This document shows, in pieces, positions 8,572 to 18,161 of a stretch of 64,000 nucleotides of DNA. A program made the position numbers and the translations under genes. The notes under the pieces were generated by a model. It was given only the letters and a program-made list of their open reading frames with translations. It was not told the origin of the DNA and did no database searches. The DNA is from Sinorhizobium meliloti (GTDB taxonomy: Bacteria > Pseudomonadota > Alphaproteobacteria > Rhizobiales > Rhizobiaceae). Numbering within the stretch: position 1 is the stretch's first letter; each line of letters begins with the position of its first letter. Where the stretch lies: contig NZ_CP141213.1 in NCBI RefSeq assembly GCF_035610345.1, forward strand, positions 1,364,001 through 1,428,000, given 5' to 3'.

Positions 8572-10089
8572 ATGCAGACCAGCAGCGACAATATCCTTTC
8601 GGCCACAAGGATCGAAAAGGGCTTTCCCGGCACGAAGGCGCTGGACAAGGTGGATTTTCATCTGCGGCGCGGCGAGGTTCACGCGCTCCTCGGGGAGAAC
8701 GGCGCCGGCAAGTCGACGCTCATCAAATGCCTGACCGGCGCCTATCGCCGGGATGGCGGCAGCATGCTGCTCGACGGAACCGAGGCCGACCCGCGCGACA
8801 CGTTCGATGCCCAGAGGCTGGGCATCGGGACCGTTTACCAGGAGGTCAACCTGCTGGGGAACCTCACTGTTGCCGAGAACCTCTTTCTCGGACGGCAGCC
8901 CCGCCGCTTCGGCATGGTGGACACGCGCACCATGAACCGCAAGGCGCGGGAACTGCTCGCGGAATACGAACTGGACATCGACGTCACCCGTGATCTTGCG
9001 AGCTATTCCGTAGCGATACAGCAGGTCGTGGCCATCGCCCGGGCCGTGGATCTTTCCGGCAAGGTTCTGATCCTGGACGAGCCGACCGCGAGCCTCGACG
9101 CACACGAGGTGGAGATGCTCTTCCGCATCGTACGGCGCCTCAAGGGACGCGGGCTCGGCATCATCTTCATCACCCACTTCCTCGAGCAGGTCTACGCCAT
9201 CTCCGATCGCATCACCGTTCTGCGGAACGGGCAGTTGGTCGGCACGCGCAATGCGGCCGATCTCGATCGGCGCGAGCTGATCGCAATGATGATCGGTCGG
9301 GAACTGGCGACGGAGATCCATTCCGCCCATTCCGACGCGGTCGCGGGTGAGCCACGCTACCGCTTTCGAAACTTTGGCCGCCGCGGAAAGATCGACCCCT
9401 TCGATCTCGATGTCCGCGCCGGCGAAGTCGTCGGCATGGCGGGCCTGCTCGGCTCGGGGCGGACGGAAACCGCAGAAATCCTCTTCGGCGCCCACCGTGC
9501 CGATAGCGGTACCGCCGAGATCGAAGGCCGGACGGTCGATCTTTCCTCGCCGCGTGCCGCAATCCGGCAGAAGTTCGGCTTCTGCCCGGAGGACCGCAAG
9601 ACCGCGGGCATCGTCGGCGATCTGTCCGTGCGCGAGAACATCGTGCTCGCCCTTCAGGCAAGGCGCGGCTGGACCCGCCCGATCCCGCGCGCGGAGCAGA
9701 ATCGTCTCGCGGACCACTACATCCGGGCACTCGATATCCGCACCGCGGATCGCGAGAAACCGATCAGGCTGCTTTCCGGCGGCAATCAGCAAAAGGCCAT
9801 TCTGGCGCGCTGGCTCGCGACCGAACCGGAACTGCTCATCCTCGACGAGCCGACGCGTGGCATCGACGTCGGGGCGCATGCGGAAATCATCAGGCTCATC
9901 GAAAGCCTGCGCGAGAAGGGCATGTCGCTCATCGTCATCTCCTCGGAAATAGAAGAACTCGTCGCCTACAGCACGCGGGTGGTCGTCCTTCGCGACCACG
10001 CCCACGTCGCCGAACTCGATGGCGCTCAATTGACCGCACATCGGATCGTCGAAGCGATCGCCGCGACCAACGGGAGGGAAGCGTCTTGA
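8572..10089 (+). CDS. Sugar ABC transporter ATPase with two nucleotide-binding domains, YtfR-like
   Basis: A 505-residue ATPase made of two fused ABC domains, as in RbsA, MglA and YtfR. The N-terminal domain has Walker A GENGAGKST, the Q-loop YQEVNLL, a weakened signature region (LASYSVAIQQVVAIARAV) and Walker B VLILDEPTAS. The C-terminal domain has a degenerate P-loop (GLLGSGRTE), the signature LLSGGNQQKAI and Walker B LLILDEPTRGID. This asymmetry is normal for the family. It energises the two permeases encoded next; its stop overlaps the start of the first of them. The start at 8572 has only a weak ribosome binding site. Confidence 0.9.
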   Translation: MQTSSDNILSATRIEKGFPGTKALDKVDFHLRRGEVHALLGENGAGKSTLIKCLTGAYRRDGGSMLLDGTEADPRDTFDAQRLGIGTVYQEVNLLGNLTVAENLFLGRQPRRFGMVDTRTMNRKARELLAEYELDIDVTRDLASYSVAIQQVVAIARAVDLSGKVLILDEPTASLDAHEVEMLFRIVRRLKGRGLGIIFITHFLEQVYAISDRITVLRNGQLVGTRNAADLDRRELIAMMIGRELATEIHSAHSDAVAGEPRYRFRNFGRRGKIDPFDLDVRAGEVVGMAGLLGSGRTETAEILFGAHRADSGTAEIEGRTVDLSSPRAAIRQKFGFCPEDRKTAGIVGDLSVRENIVLALQARRGWTRPIPRAEQNRLADHYIRALDIRTADREKPIRLLSGGNQQKAILARWLATEPELLILDEPTRGIDVGAHAEIIRLIESLREKGMSLIVISSEIEELVAYSTRVVVLRDHAHVAELDGAQLTAHRIVEAIAATNGREAS

Positions 10090-11111
10090 TTCCGATCATG
10101 CGGACCTATGCCGGCCGCCTGCTGCCGCAGCTCATCGCATTGACGGCAATTGTCATAGCGATTTCAATTGTCTTTCCCGGTTTTCTAAACCTGCAGATCC
10201 AAAATGGCCGGCTGTATGGAAGCATGATCGACATCCTCAACCGCGGCGCGCCCGTCGTTCTTCTGGCGATCGGAATGACCGTGGTCATCGCCACCAAGGG
10301 GATCGATCTTTCCGTCGGCGCTGTGATGGCGATCTGCGGCGCGGTTGCCGCCTCGCTGATCACGTCCGGGCATTCGCTTGCAGAGACCCTGCTCGCGACG
10401 CTCGCGGTAGGCATCATCTGCGGCATCTGGAACGGGGTTCTGGTCGCCTTCCTCGACATCCAACCGATCATCGCGACACTCGTGTTGATGGTGGCTGGGC
10501 GCGGTATAGCCCAACTCATCACCGAGGGGACTATTCTCACTTTCAACCACCCCGGCCTGATCTTCATCGGTAGCGGTTCCTTTGCGGGTCTGCCCATGCC
10601 GATCGTCATCTGGCTGGTTTTCGGCCTGCTCGTTGCGCTCCTCGTTCGACGGACGGCACTCGGCATGCTTGTCGAGGCGATCGGCATCAACCGCCAGGCA
10701 AGCACGCTCTCGGGCGTGCTCACGCCCGTCCTCCTGGTGGCCGCTTACGTGCTCTCGGGCCTTTGCGCCGCGATCGCCGGCATCATCGCCGCCGCCGACA
10801 TCCGCGGTGCCGATGCCAACAATGCCGGGCTCTGGCTGGAACTCGACGCCATCCTTGCGGTGGTCGTCGGCGGCACGTCGCTGCTCGGCGGCCGCTTCAG
10901 CATTGCGGCGTCTGTGCTGGGCGCCGTCATCATCCAGGCGATCAATACCGGCATTCTCCTGTCCGGCTTCCCGCCCGAGTTCAACCTCATCATCAAGGCA
11001 GCGATCATCATCTTCATCCTGGTGCTCCAGTCACCGCGCTTCCGCACGGGGGTCTCGTTTCTGAGTATCCCGAAGGCAGCCGGCAAGCCGACCGAGCGAG
11101 AAGCGAAATGA
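10086..11111 (+). CDS. Sugar ABC transporter permease, YtfT-like
   Basis: A 341-residue RbsC-family permease with eight or more hydrophobic helices and the conserved GIDLSVGAVMAICGAVAA and GGTSLLGGRFSI motifs of this class. The start is taken as TTG at 10086, 8 bp behind GGGAGG and overlapping the stop of the ATPase gene; an ATG at 10098 (MRTYAGRLLP) is the alternative, about 20 bp behind the same site. It pairs with the permease encoded next to form a heterodimeric channel, as in the YtfT-YjfF system. Confidence 0.88.
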   Translation: MIPIMRTYAGRLLPQLIALTAIVIAISIVFPGFLNLQIQNGRLYGSMIDILNRGAPVVLLAIGMTVVIATKGIDLSVGAVMAICGAVAASLITSGHSLAETLLATLAVGIICGIWNGVLVAFLDIQPIIATLVLMVAGRGIAQLITEGTILTFNHPGLIFIGSGSFAGLPMPIVIWLVFGLLVALLVRRTALGMLVEAIGINRQASTLSGVLTPVLLVAAYVLSGLCAAIAGIIAAADIRGADANNAGLWLELDAILAVVVGGTSLLGGRFSIAASVLGAVIIQAINTGILLSGFPPEFNLIIKAAIIIFILVLQSPRFRTGVSFLSIPKAAGKPTEREAK

Positions 11112-12076
11112 AGCAGAAATATCTTCCACTTACGGCAACGATCTTGATCTTTGTCTTAAGTTACGCGCTCTGCGTCGCGCAGTATCCGAACATGCTTTCG
11201 ACCCGCGTGATCGGAAACCTTCTGACCGATAATGCCTTCCTCGGCATCGCCGCCGTCGGCATGACCTTCGTCATCCTTTCGGGCGGCATCGATCTGTCGA
11301 TCGGCGCTGTGATCGCATTTGCCGGTGTCTTTCTGGCCGTCGTACTGGAGCAAGGCGGCATGCATCCGCTCGTCGCCTTCGCGTTGCTGCTGGCCATCAC
11401 GACGCTGTTCGGAGCGCTGATGGGCGCGATCATCCATTATCTCGAAATGCCGGCATTCATCGTTACGCTCGCCGGCATGTTTCTCGCCCGCGGCATGGCT
11501 TTCGTACTGTCGATCGACTCCATTCCGATCAAGCATCCCTTCTACACGACCTTGAAGAGCCTCTATTTCAAGTTGCCCGGCGGCGGGCGCATCACCCTCA
11601 TAGGCGGCCTGATGCTGTTCGTCTTCGCGGTCGGCATTCTCATCGCCCACCGCACCCGCTTAGGCACGAATATCTACGCGCTCGGCGGCGGCACGGCGAC
11701 GGCGAAGCTCATGGGCGTTCCGGTCGCTGCCACCACGATCCGTATCTACGCGCTGTCCGGGTTGCTGGCCGGCCTGTCGGGGATCGTTTTCTCACTCTAT
11801 ACCTCCGCCGGATACTCGCTGGCGGCCGTCGGTGTCGAGCTGGACGCAATCACCGCCGTCGTTATCGGCGGGACGCTGCTCACCGGCGGATCCGGCTTCG
11901 TTGCCGGAACGCTGGTCGGCATCCTCATCCAGGGTCTCATCCAGACATACATCACGTTCGACGGCACGCTTTCGAGCTGGTGGACGAAGATCCTGATCGG
12001 ACTCCTGCTCTTTGCCTTCATCCTGCTGCAGAAGGGGATCATCCACCTGTCGCGCCCCGAACGGCAGCGGGCGTAG
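11108..12076 (+). CDS. Sugar ABC transporter permease, YjfF-like
   Basis: A 322-residue RbsC-family permease whose ATG at 11108 overlaps the stop of the preceding permease gene (ATGA). Conserved features are FVILSGGIDLSIGAVIAFAG, AGMFLARGMAF, the cytoplasmic loop GGGTATAKLMGVPV and GGTLLTGGSGFVAGTL. Two different permeases in a row after a double ATPase is the ytfT-yjfF arrangement. The regulator gene follows after 18 bp, so all five genes may be one transcript. Confidence 0.88.
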   Translation: MKQKYLPLTATILIFVLSYALCVAQYPNMLSTRVIGNLLTDNAFLGIAAVGMTFVILSGGIDLSIGAVIAFAGVFLAVVLEQGGMHPLVAFALLLAITTLFGALMGAIIHYLEMPAFIVTLAGMFLARGMAFVLSIDSIPIKHPFYTTLKSLYFKLPGGGRITLIGGLMLFVFAVGILIAHRTRLGTNIYALGGGTATAKLMGVPVAATTIRIYALSGLLAGLSGIVFSLYTSAGYSLAAVGVELDAITAVVIGGTLLTGGSGFVAGTLVGILIQGLIQTYITFDGTLSSWWTKILIGLLLFAFILLQKGIIHLSRPERQRA

Positions 12077-12094
12077 CCGCGGGGTCCGCGCGCC

Positions 12095-12829
12095 ATGCCG
12101 GGAATCTTCGGTAGCCAACGGGGCAAACGCACGAGCCACAGGCTCGTCGTCGACGAACTCGGCCAGGCGGTGGTCAGCGGCGAGTTTTCCGTCGGCGACA
12201 CGCTACCCGGCGACACCGATCTCGCTGCGCGCTTCAACGTATCGCGCACCGTGCTGCGCGAAGCGATGAAGACGCTCGCCGCCAAAGGCCTTGTCGTCGC
12301 CCGCGCCCGCATCGGCACCCGGGTGCTGCCCCGGACTCACTGGAACCTCTTCGACAGCGATGTGCTCACCTGGCATTTCGGTGCCGGTGTCGACGAGGAT
12401 TTCCTGCGTCATGTGAGCGAGGTGCGGCTGGCCCTCGAACCCTATGCGGCGGCACTGGCAGCACGCCGTGCCAGCGACGCGGACATCGCCCGGATGATGC
12501 GGCTTGCCGTCGCGATGGGCGATGCCGGCCACAGCCCCCACACGTTGGCGCTCGCCGATCTCGAATTTCACCTCCGCCTCCTGGAGGCTTCGCTCAATCC
12601 GTTCATGCGAACGGTCGGCAGCCTGATCGAGGCGGCGCTGATGGGCGTTTTTCAGCTTACCAGCCCGACAGCCGATGAAACGGAGATCGACCGCGTCGCG
12701 ATCGCGCATATCCGCATCGTCGAGGAAATCCGGCGCCGCGACGAGGAAGGCGCACGCAGCGCGATGGAGCATGTGATCCGTGTCGGTCAGGAGCGGTTGA
12801 TCATGGATCTGAAGGGGCGGGAGAGTTAG
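12095..12829 (+). CDS. GntR-family transcriptional regulator, FadR/FCD subfamily
   Basis: A 244-residue regulator. The N-terminal winged helix covers about residues 15-80 (LGQAVVSGEFSVGDTLPGDTDLAARFNVSRTVLREAMKTL, shown here as two adjoining pieces: recognition helix DLAARFNVSRTVLREAM). The C-terminal all-helical FCD domain (about residues 100-235) usually binds a carboxylated or phosphorylated sugar metabolite with a metal. Overall it resembles galactonate/gluconate repressors such as DgoR. Its place at the end of the YtfQ-type operon makes it the likely local repressor; the AT-rich motif at 7408 is a possible target. The effector is unknown. Confidence 0.85.
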   Translation: MPGIFGSQRGKRTSHRLVVDELGQAVVSGEFSVGDTLPGDTDLAARFNVSRTVLREAMKTLAAKGLVVARARIGTRVLPRTHWNLFDSDVLTWHFGAGVDEDFLRHVSEVRLALEPYAAALAARRASDADIARMMRLAVAMGDAGHSPHTLALADLEFHLRLLEASLNPFMRTVGSLIEAALMGVFQLTSPTADETEIDRVAIAHIRIVEEIRRRDEEGARSAMEHVIRVGQERLIMDLKGRES

Positions 12830-12839
12830 CGACGCGATG

Positions 12840-12999
12840 GCCCCTCATCCGGCCTGCCGGCCACCTTCTCCCCGCAGGCGGGGCGGGGACTCGCGGACCC
12901 TCCGCCTCACTTGCGACCCGCTGAGAGGATTGTGACGCAGCCGCTTGCCCCTTCTCCCCGTCAAGACGGGGCGAAGGTCGCGGCAGCGGGATGAGGGGC
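12840..12999. repeat. RIME-like palindromic mosaic repeat with 11-bp terminal inverted repeats
   Basis: About 160 bp bounded by GCCCCTCATCC and its exact complement GGATGAGGGGC. Inside are hairpins of the CTTCTCCCCG type (for example CTTCtCCCCGTC/GACGGGGcGAAG at the right end). The composition matches the Rhizobium-specific intergenic mosaic elements known from rhizobia. The right end overlaps the 3' end of the adjoining ABC ATPase gene and supplies its last codons and stop. Confidence 0.75.
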
Positions 13000-14112
13000 G
13001 GCGCGAGGCGTAATTTGGGCGTCCAATTGCGCTCTTTTGGGTTCGAGGCGCTTGCCCGTTTCCGCATCGAAGAGATGCAATTGCTTCGGGTCTATCGCCA
13101 GACCGATAAGCTCCCCGCCCGATGCAGCGGAGCGTCCGGTCTCCACGACCATGAGTTCCGGCTGGGTCGCCGAAGTTATGTAGGTGGCCGAGCCGGTCGA
13201 CTCCACGACGCCGACGGGAATGTCGAAGGCACCCTGCCCCGCGCCGACGATGCGGATGTGTTCGGGCCGAATGCCGACGGTGACCGACACCCCCGGCGAT
13301 ACCGGGTCGATGAGCGAGAGCCTCGCTTTTGTTGCGCCGAGGTCCAGAGCCAGGTGGCCGCCGTCGTCCTGCACGACCGCGGGGATGAAGTTCATCGCCG
13401 GCGAGCCGATGAACCCGGCAACGAAGCGGTTGGCCGGCCTGTCGTAAAGATCGAGCGGGCGGCCCTGCTGCTCGATGACGCCGTCGCGCATGACGACGAC
13501 ATGGTCCGCCATGGTCATTGCCTCGATCTGATCGTGCGTCACATAGACTGAGGTCGCCCCCAGCCGGTCATGCAGCGCCCGGATCTCCTTGCGCATATGC
13601 ACGCGCAGCGCGGCATCGAGATTGGACAAGGGCTCGTCGAAGAGGAATGCCTTGGGATGACGGATGATGGCGCGGCTCATCGCGACCCGCTGGCGTTGCC
13701 CGCCCGAAAGTTCGCGAGGATAGCGCTTCATGAGATGGGAAAGGCCGGTGGTCGTCGCCACCTCGGCCGCCGCCTTCAATGCGTCGGCCTTTTTCACGCC
13801 GCGTATGCGCAGGCTGTAGGTCAGGTTCTCCTCCACCGTCATATGGGGGTAGAGCGCATAGGACTGGAAGACCATTGCGACGTCGCGCTTGCGCGGCGGA
13901 ACGTCGTTCATCCGCGCCCCCGCGATCTTCATCTCACCGGCCGAGATCTTCTCGAGCCCGGCCAATGACCGCAGGAGCGTGGACTTGCCGCAGCCGGAAG
14001 GTCCGACAAGGGCGACGAACGTCCCCTCCTCTATCGCGAGATCGATGTCCTTGAGTGCGTGGTAGGAACCGTAGAACTTGTTGACGCCGTTGAGCTCGAT
14101 CTGAAGGGTCAT
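12961..14112 (-). CDS. Sugar ABC transporter ATPase, UgpC/MalK type
   Basis: A 383-residue ATPase starting at the ATG at 14112 (MTLQIELNGVNKFYGSY), which overlaps the stop of the upstream permease gene. It has Walker A GPSGCGKST, signature LSGGQRQRVAMSRAI, Walker B AFLFDEPLSNLD, the switch histidine in YVTHDQIEAMT, and a C-terminal TOBE-type regulatory domain with VGIRPEHIRIVG. It powers the two permeases upstream. The C-terminal dozen residues (about HPAAATFAPS) and the stop codon are encoded by the RIME-like repeat at 12840-12999, so the original 3' end seems to have been replaced. Confidence 0.9.
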   Translation of the reverse strand: MTLQIELNGVNKFYGSYHALKDIDLAIEEGTFVALVGPSGCGKSTLLRSLAGLEKISAGEMKIAGARMNDVPPRKRDVAMVFQSYALYPHMTVEENLTYSLRIRGVKKADALKAAAEVATTTGLSHLMKRYPRELSGGQRQRVAMSRAIIRHPKAFLFDEPLSNLDAALRVHMRKEIRALHDRLGATSVYVTHDQIEAMTMADHVVVMRDGVIEQQGRPLDLYDRPANRFVAGFIGSPAMNFIPAVVQDDGGHLALDLGATKARLSLIDPVSPGVSVTVGIRPEHIRIVGAGQGAFDIPVGVVESTGSATYITSATQPELMVVETGRSAASGGELIGLAIDPKQLHLFDAETGKRLEPKRAQLDAQITPRAAPHPAAATFAPS

Positions 14113-14936
14113 TTGAGGGCTCCTGAAGTGAGGCCGGAAACGATGCGGCGCTGCAAGAGGATGAAAGCGGCAAGGATGGGCGTCACATAGATCGTGGCAT
14201 AGGCCATGATATTGTTCCATTCATTGGTGTTCGGGCCCATGAAGGTGTTGAGGCCAACGCTTGCGGGCTGCAGCTCGACGGCCTGGATCATCGATTTCGA
14301 ATAGACGAATTCGCCGAAGGCCTGCATGAAGATCAGGATCGCGCTGACGAGAATGCCGTTGCGGGCGAGCGGCAGCACGATGTTGAAGAAGGCGCCGATG
14401 CGCGAATTGCCGTCGACGAGCGCTGCCTCTTCGAGCTCCATCGGCACGCTCATGAAGGTTGCGCGGACGAGAACCACGAAGAAGGGCATGCTTTTGGCAG
14501 CGATCGCCAGGATCACGGCAAGACGCGGCGTATCGAGGAGGCCCACTTGCGAGAAGCCGACGAAAATCGGCGTCACCATCAGGGAAGCGGGCAACACCTG
14601 CAGCATCAGGATGAGGAACAGGCCGATGTCCACCCAGACGTTGCGATAGCGCGCGAGCACATAGGCACAGCCGACGCCGAGCACGGCGATCAGCGCCACC
14701 GAGCCGAAAGCGATGACGAGCGAATTCCAGAGATACCGCGCCATGTTGCGGCTCTCCCAGACGAAGGCGTAGATGCTCCATTGCGGCTCGCTCGGCCAGA
14801 ATTTCGGCGGGGTGGCAAACATCGCCGAGCCGGTCTTCAGGGCGGTGATGTACATCCAGTAGAGCGGGAAGAGATAGATGGCGGCGAGCACGAGCGCGAC
14901 AGCCAGCATCAACCGGTTGCGGAAAGTGTCACTCAT
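14109..14936 (-). CDS. Sugar ABC transporter permease, MalG type
   Basis: A 275-residue inner-membrane permease with six predicted helices. The EAA loop, contact point for the ATPase, is visible as PMELEEAALVDGNSRIGAFF followed by NIVLPLARNGI. The start overlaps the stop of the upstream permease gene (ATGA) and its own stop overlaps the ATPase start, so the three genes are translationally coupled. It forms the channel with the MalF-type partner. The substrate is a sugar not determinable from this sequence. Confidence 0.9.
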   Translation of the reverse strand: MSDTFRNRLMLAVALVLAAIYLFPLYWMYITALKTGSAMFATPPKFWPSEPQWSIYAFVWESRNMARYLWNSLVIAFGSVALIAVLGVGCAYVLARYRNVWVDIGLFLILMLQVLPASLMVTPIFVGFSQVGLLDTPRLAVILAIAAKSMPFFVVLVRATFMSVPMELEEAALVDGNSRIGAFFNIVLPLARNGILVSAILIFMQAFGEFVYSKSMIQAVELQPASVGLNTFMGPNTNEWNNIMAYATIYVTPILAAFILLQRRIVSGLTSGALK

Positions 14937-15835
14937 CCTCTGACCTCATGACGCGTCGAGCGGACATAGACGACGGAGGCGAACATCACGAAGACGATCA
15001 TGATGACCGAGATCGTCGCGCCCTTGGCGAAATCATACTGACGGAAGGAAAGGTCCCAGGCCCAGTATTGCGTGACGTTGGACGTGTTGTTCGGTCCTCC
15101 GGACGTGATGGCGGCGAAGAGATCGAACTGCTGCAAAGTGAAGATGAGCCCCAGCGCGACAATGGCACCGATCGTCGAGCGCATCATCGGCAGAGTGATC
15201 GTCCAGAAGCGCTGGAACGCATTGGCACCGTCGAGCTCGGCCGCCTCGTAGAGGTCCTTCGGAATACCTGACAGGCCGACCGATAGCAGGATCATGTTGA
15301 ATGAGGTGCCGAGCCAGATATTGGCGATGATCACGGCCCAGAGCGAATAGCTCGGGTCCGAACGCCAGAAGATGTTGCCGGAAATCACGCCTGTTTCCCG
15401 CAGCAGAAAATTGAGAACGCCGAAATCGCCGGAGAGAATCCAGTTCCAGATGGCGCCGACAACGAGGCCCGGCATGACCCAGGAGACGAGGAAGAGGCCG
15501 CGCAGCCACGACGCACCGGGGAAATTGACCCAGAAGAAGAGCGCGAGACCGAAGCCTATGAGGAACTGTCCCGCGATCGAGGCGGTCACGAAGATGGCCG
15601 TGTTGAGGAGAATGGGCCAGGTTTCGGGTTGAGCGAAAAGGTCGATATAATTCTTGAAGCCCACGAACGGCCGCGTAAAGCTGCCGAGGCTGAACATGTC
15701 GACTTCCTGGAAGCTCATCACGACATTGTAGACAAGCGGCAGCCCGGAGAGGATGAACAGGAATGCGAGCGGCAAGCTCACAAGACCGATATCGAAGCCC
15801 CTGCCATCCGTTATGCTCGATAGAATTCTTTTCAT
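14933..15835 (-). CDS. Sugar ABC transporter permease, MalF type
   Basis: A 300-residue inner-membrane permease with six or so helices and the EAA loop (PKDLYEAAELDGANAFQRFW followed by ITLPMM). An N-terminal cytoplasmic stretch precedes the first helix (LPLAFLFILSGLPLVYNVVMS). It is coupled to the MalG-type gene by an ATGA overlap. A short stem-loop lies between it and the binding-protein gene upstream. Confidence 0.9.
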   Translation of the reverse strand: MKRILSSITDGRGFDIGLVSLPLAFLFILSGLPLVYNVVMSFQEVDMFSLGSFTRPFVGFKNYIDLFAQPETWPILLNTAIFVTASIAGQFLIGFGLALFFWVNFPGASWLRGLFLVSWVMPGLVVGAIWNWILSGDFGVLNFLLRETGVISGNIFWRSDPSYSLWAVIIANIWLGTSFNMILLSVGLSGIPKDLYEAAELDGANAFQRFWTITLPMMRSTIGAIVALGLIFTLQQFDLFAAITSGGPNNTSNVTQYWAWDLSFRQYDFAKGATISVIMIVFVMFASVVYVRSTRHEVRG

Positions 15836-15883
15836 TGGCGATCACCTGTCCCTTGGGCCGAGTCTCGCGCGGCCTGTGCAGCG

Positions 15884-15910
15884 GCGACCCCGGCCGAAGC
15901 CGGGGATCGC
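15884..15910 (-). terminator. Stem-loop between binding-protein and permease genes
   Basis: GCGACCCCGGC and GCCGGGGaTCGC form an 11-bp stem with one bulge and a CGAA loop, in the 114-bp gap after the binding-protein stop. This is the usual place for an mRNA-stabilising or attenuating hairpin in ABC importer operons. Confidence 0.55.
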
Positions 15911-15949
15911 CTCTCTCGGGAGAAAATCCTGGGCGGATCGTCGCGACAA

Positions 15950-17182
15950 TCAGCCGAGAACCGCCTTTATCTTCTCGGCCGCCTGGTCGAGCGCTTCCTT
16001 GGAACTCATCTGCCCGGTAAGCGCCGCCTGGATGGCGTCCTGAATGGCTTTGGAGATCTTCGGCCACGCGGGATGGGGGCCGCGGGGCTTCGCATATTTC
16101 AGCTGTTCCACGAAGACCTGGAGTGCCGCGTCCTTTTTCGGTTCGCCGGTCGCCGGAATAGCGATGTCGGAGCGCGGCGGCAGCTGTCCGAAGTCCTTGA
16201 ACATCCGGTCGTCCTGAGAAACGAAATATTCGAGAACCTTGAAGGCTTCTTCCGGATGCTCGGTATTTGCGAAGACCGCCCAGTTGAAATCGCCCATGGC
16301 CGAAGAGCGTTCGGCGCCGACTTCCGGTACGGGCAGCAGCGCTACGCCCCAATCGAACTTCGCTTCCTCGAGCATGCGATCGATTTCCCAGGGGCCGGAG
16401 ATCGCCATGGCCGCGTTGCCGGAATTGAAAGTACCGGTGGCGTCCCATTGGCTACGCGTCAGCGTGTCCGGCGAGGCGAGCTTCTCGTCGATGATCGTTT
16501 TCCAGACGTCGAGCGCCTTGACCGCGCCCTCGGCGTTGATGTTGTCGTAACCGCCACCGGCCATCTGCGCCCAGGGCAGGAACTGGAATGTCCCCTCCTC
16601 GTTGGCTTTGGCTGAGAAGGTGATGCCGTAGACGTTCTGAGCCGGGTCGGTCAGCTTGCGCGCCGCCTCGACGAGCTCGTCCCACGTTTGCGGGGGCTTG
16701 TTCGGGTCCAGGCCCCGCGCCTTGAACATGTCCTTGTTGTAGTAAAGGGCGATCGTGTTGGTGGCCTTTGGAATGCCGTAATATTTGCCATCCCAGGTCA
16801 CCGAGGCGAGAGGCCCCTTGAAGTAGTTCTCCGGCTTGACGACCGAGGACTTCGCGATCATCTCGCTCAGATCGAGAAATGCACCGCGGGACGCAAAGAG
16901 CGCGTGTTCGGGATTGTCGACAGCGATGATGTCCGGCGCCTGCCCCGTCGAATAGGCTCGCATTGCTTCGCTGACCACGTCGTCGAACTGGATTTGCCGA
17001 TATTCCACTTTAATTCCGGTGTTCAGCTTGTTGAAATCCTTTATCAAGTTAGGCGCCGGCTGGATGTCCCGGTCGAGCGACCAGACGCTGATCGTGACGT
17101 CCTCGGCGCTTGCCGAAAACGCCGGCAGGGAAACACTGGCAAGGGCGAATGCGCCCAGCATTGCAAATTTACGGATACCCAT
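15950..17182 (-). CDS. Sugar ABC transporter substrate-binding protein, MalE/UgpB type
   Basis: A 410-residue extracellular solute-binding protein (cluster B fold). The ATG at 17182 follows GAGGAGGAGTCC and opens a signal peptide ([20 protein letters not shown], cleaved near SASAED). Typical patterns include [59 protein letters not shown] and [20 protein letters not shown]. It captures a carbohydrate in the periplasm for the importer encoded downstream. It lies between the isomerase gene and the permease genes of the LacI-linked operon. Confidence 0.9.
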   Translation of the reverse strand: MGIRKFAMLGAFALASVSLPAFSASAEDVTISVWSLDRDIQPAPNLIKDFNKLNTGIKVEYRQIQFDDVVSEAMRAYSTGQAPDIIAVDNPEHALFASRGAFLDLSEMIAKSSVVKPENYFKGPLASVTWDGKYYGIPKATNTIALYYNKDMFKARGLDPNKPPQTWDELVEAARKLTDPAQNVYGITFSAKANEEGTFQFLPWAQMAGGGYDNINAEGAVKALDVWKTIIDEKLASPDTLTRSQWDATGTFNSGNAAMAISGPWEIDRMLEEAKFDWGVALLPVPEVGAERSSAMGDFNWAVFANTEHPEEAFKVLEYFVSQDDRMFKDFGQLPPRSDIAIPATGEPKKDAALQVFVEQLKYAKPRGPHPAWPKISKAIQDAIQAALTGQMSSKEALDQAAEKIKAVLG

Positions 17183-17245
17183 GGACTCCTCCTCTTTCGG
17201 GTTTTTCCGCAGCCGGCGCCCCCCGTGCCGGCCGTCGGGCATGTC

Positions 17246-18148
17246 TCAGGCCGGATCGGCGACGAAGTCGCCGCCGCGGCAGCCTTTCAGATAATTCAGA
17301 GCGTGCACCTGGCCCGTCATTTCCAGCGCATCGCGATATACCGGGTCATGCCAGCCTTCGATGTCGATCGAACCGGACCAGCCGGCGAGCCGGAGTTCCG
17401 AGATGATGTCGGTCCAGTTGCTGTCGCCGAACCCGGGCGTGCGCATGAAGACGAACTTCTCCTTGCCGAAGATGCCGTGCTCGCGGATGACGTCCCAGCG
17501 GATCGTCGCGTCCTTGCCGTGCACATGGAAGATCTTGTGCGCCCATTTGCGGATCTGCGGCAGCGGATCGATCAGATAGACCATCTGGTGGCAAGGCTCC
17601 CACTCCAGGCCGATGTTATCGTCCGGCGTCTCGTTGAAGATGAGTTCCCAGGCGTCCGGATTGTGAGCGATGTTCCAGTCGCCGGTTGCCCAGTTGCCGT
17701 CCATGGCGCAGTTCTCGAAGGCGATCTTTACGCCCTTGTCGGCGGCGCGCTGGGCGAGCTCGCGCCAGACCTTGCGGTAGCGCGGCAGGCTGTCGGTCAG
17801 CGGCCGGTTGCGGATGCGTCCGGTAAAGCCGGCAACGCATGTCGCGCCGAAATGGTGAGCGTTGTCGATGCAGTCCTTCCAGCCCTGCAGGCTCTGGAGG
17901 TCGATGTCGGTCTCCTCCAGCGGATTGCCGAACATGCCGAGCGTCGAGATCGTGATGTCGCGGTCGCCGATCGCCTCACGGCAGCGCTTGCCGAGCTCGG
18001 CAAGATCCTGGCCGTTGGTGGTCTGCCAGAAGAAGGGTTCGAAGCTTTCGAACCCAAGATCGGCGATCTCGCCTATGCGCTTCGCGGCTTCGCCCTTTGT
18101 GGCGCTGATCATGGTGCCGACGCGGATGGATTTGGCTGGATTGCTCAT
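17246..18148 (-). CDS. Sugar phosphate isomerase/epimerase (AP endonuclease 2-like TIM barrel)
   Basis: A 300-residue TIM-barrel protein of the xylose isomerase-like superfamily (IolE/IolH/ulose isomerase type). I chose the ATG at 18148, with GTGAGG 6 bp upstream; the in-frame GTG at 18160 has no site. Metal-ligand-like acidic and histidine residues occur in IAFENCAMDGNW, GLEWEPCHQMVY, IFHVHGKDATIRWD and GSIDIEGWHDPVY. It lies 13 bp from the Gfo/Idh/MocA dehydrogenase gene, a common pairing that converts imported sugars or inositols by oxidation followed by isomerisation or dehydration. The exact substrate is unknown. Confidence 0.85.
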   Translation of the reverse strand: MSNPAKSIRVGTMISATKGEAAKRIGEIADLGFESFEPFFWQTTNGQDLAELGKRCREAIGDRDITISTLGMFGNPLEETDIDLQSLQGWKDCIDNAHHFGATCVAGFTGRIRNRPLTDSLPRYRKVWRELAQRAADKGVKIAFENCAMDGNWATGDWNIAHNPDAWELIFNETPDDNIGLEWEPCHQMVYLIDPLPQIRKWAHKIFHVHGKDATIRWDVIREHGIFGKEKFVFMRTPGFGDSNWTDIISELRLAGWSGSIDIEGWHDPVYRDALEMTGQVHALNYLKGCRGGDFVADPA

Positions 18149-18161
18149 CAGATGCCTCACT

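Noticed and set aside
8545..10041. 498-codon minus-strand frame opposite the YtfR-like ATPase
   Set aside because: Antisense shadow; the plus strand has complete ABC motifs.
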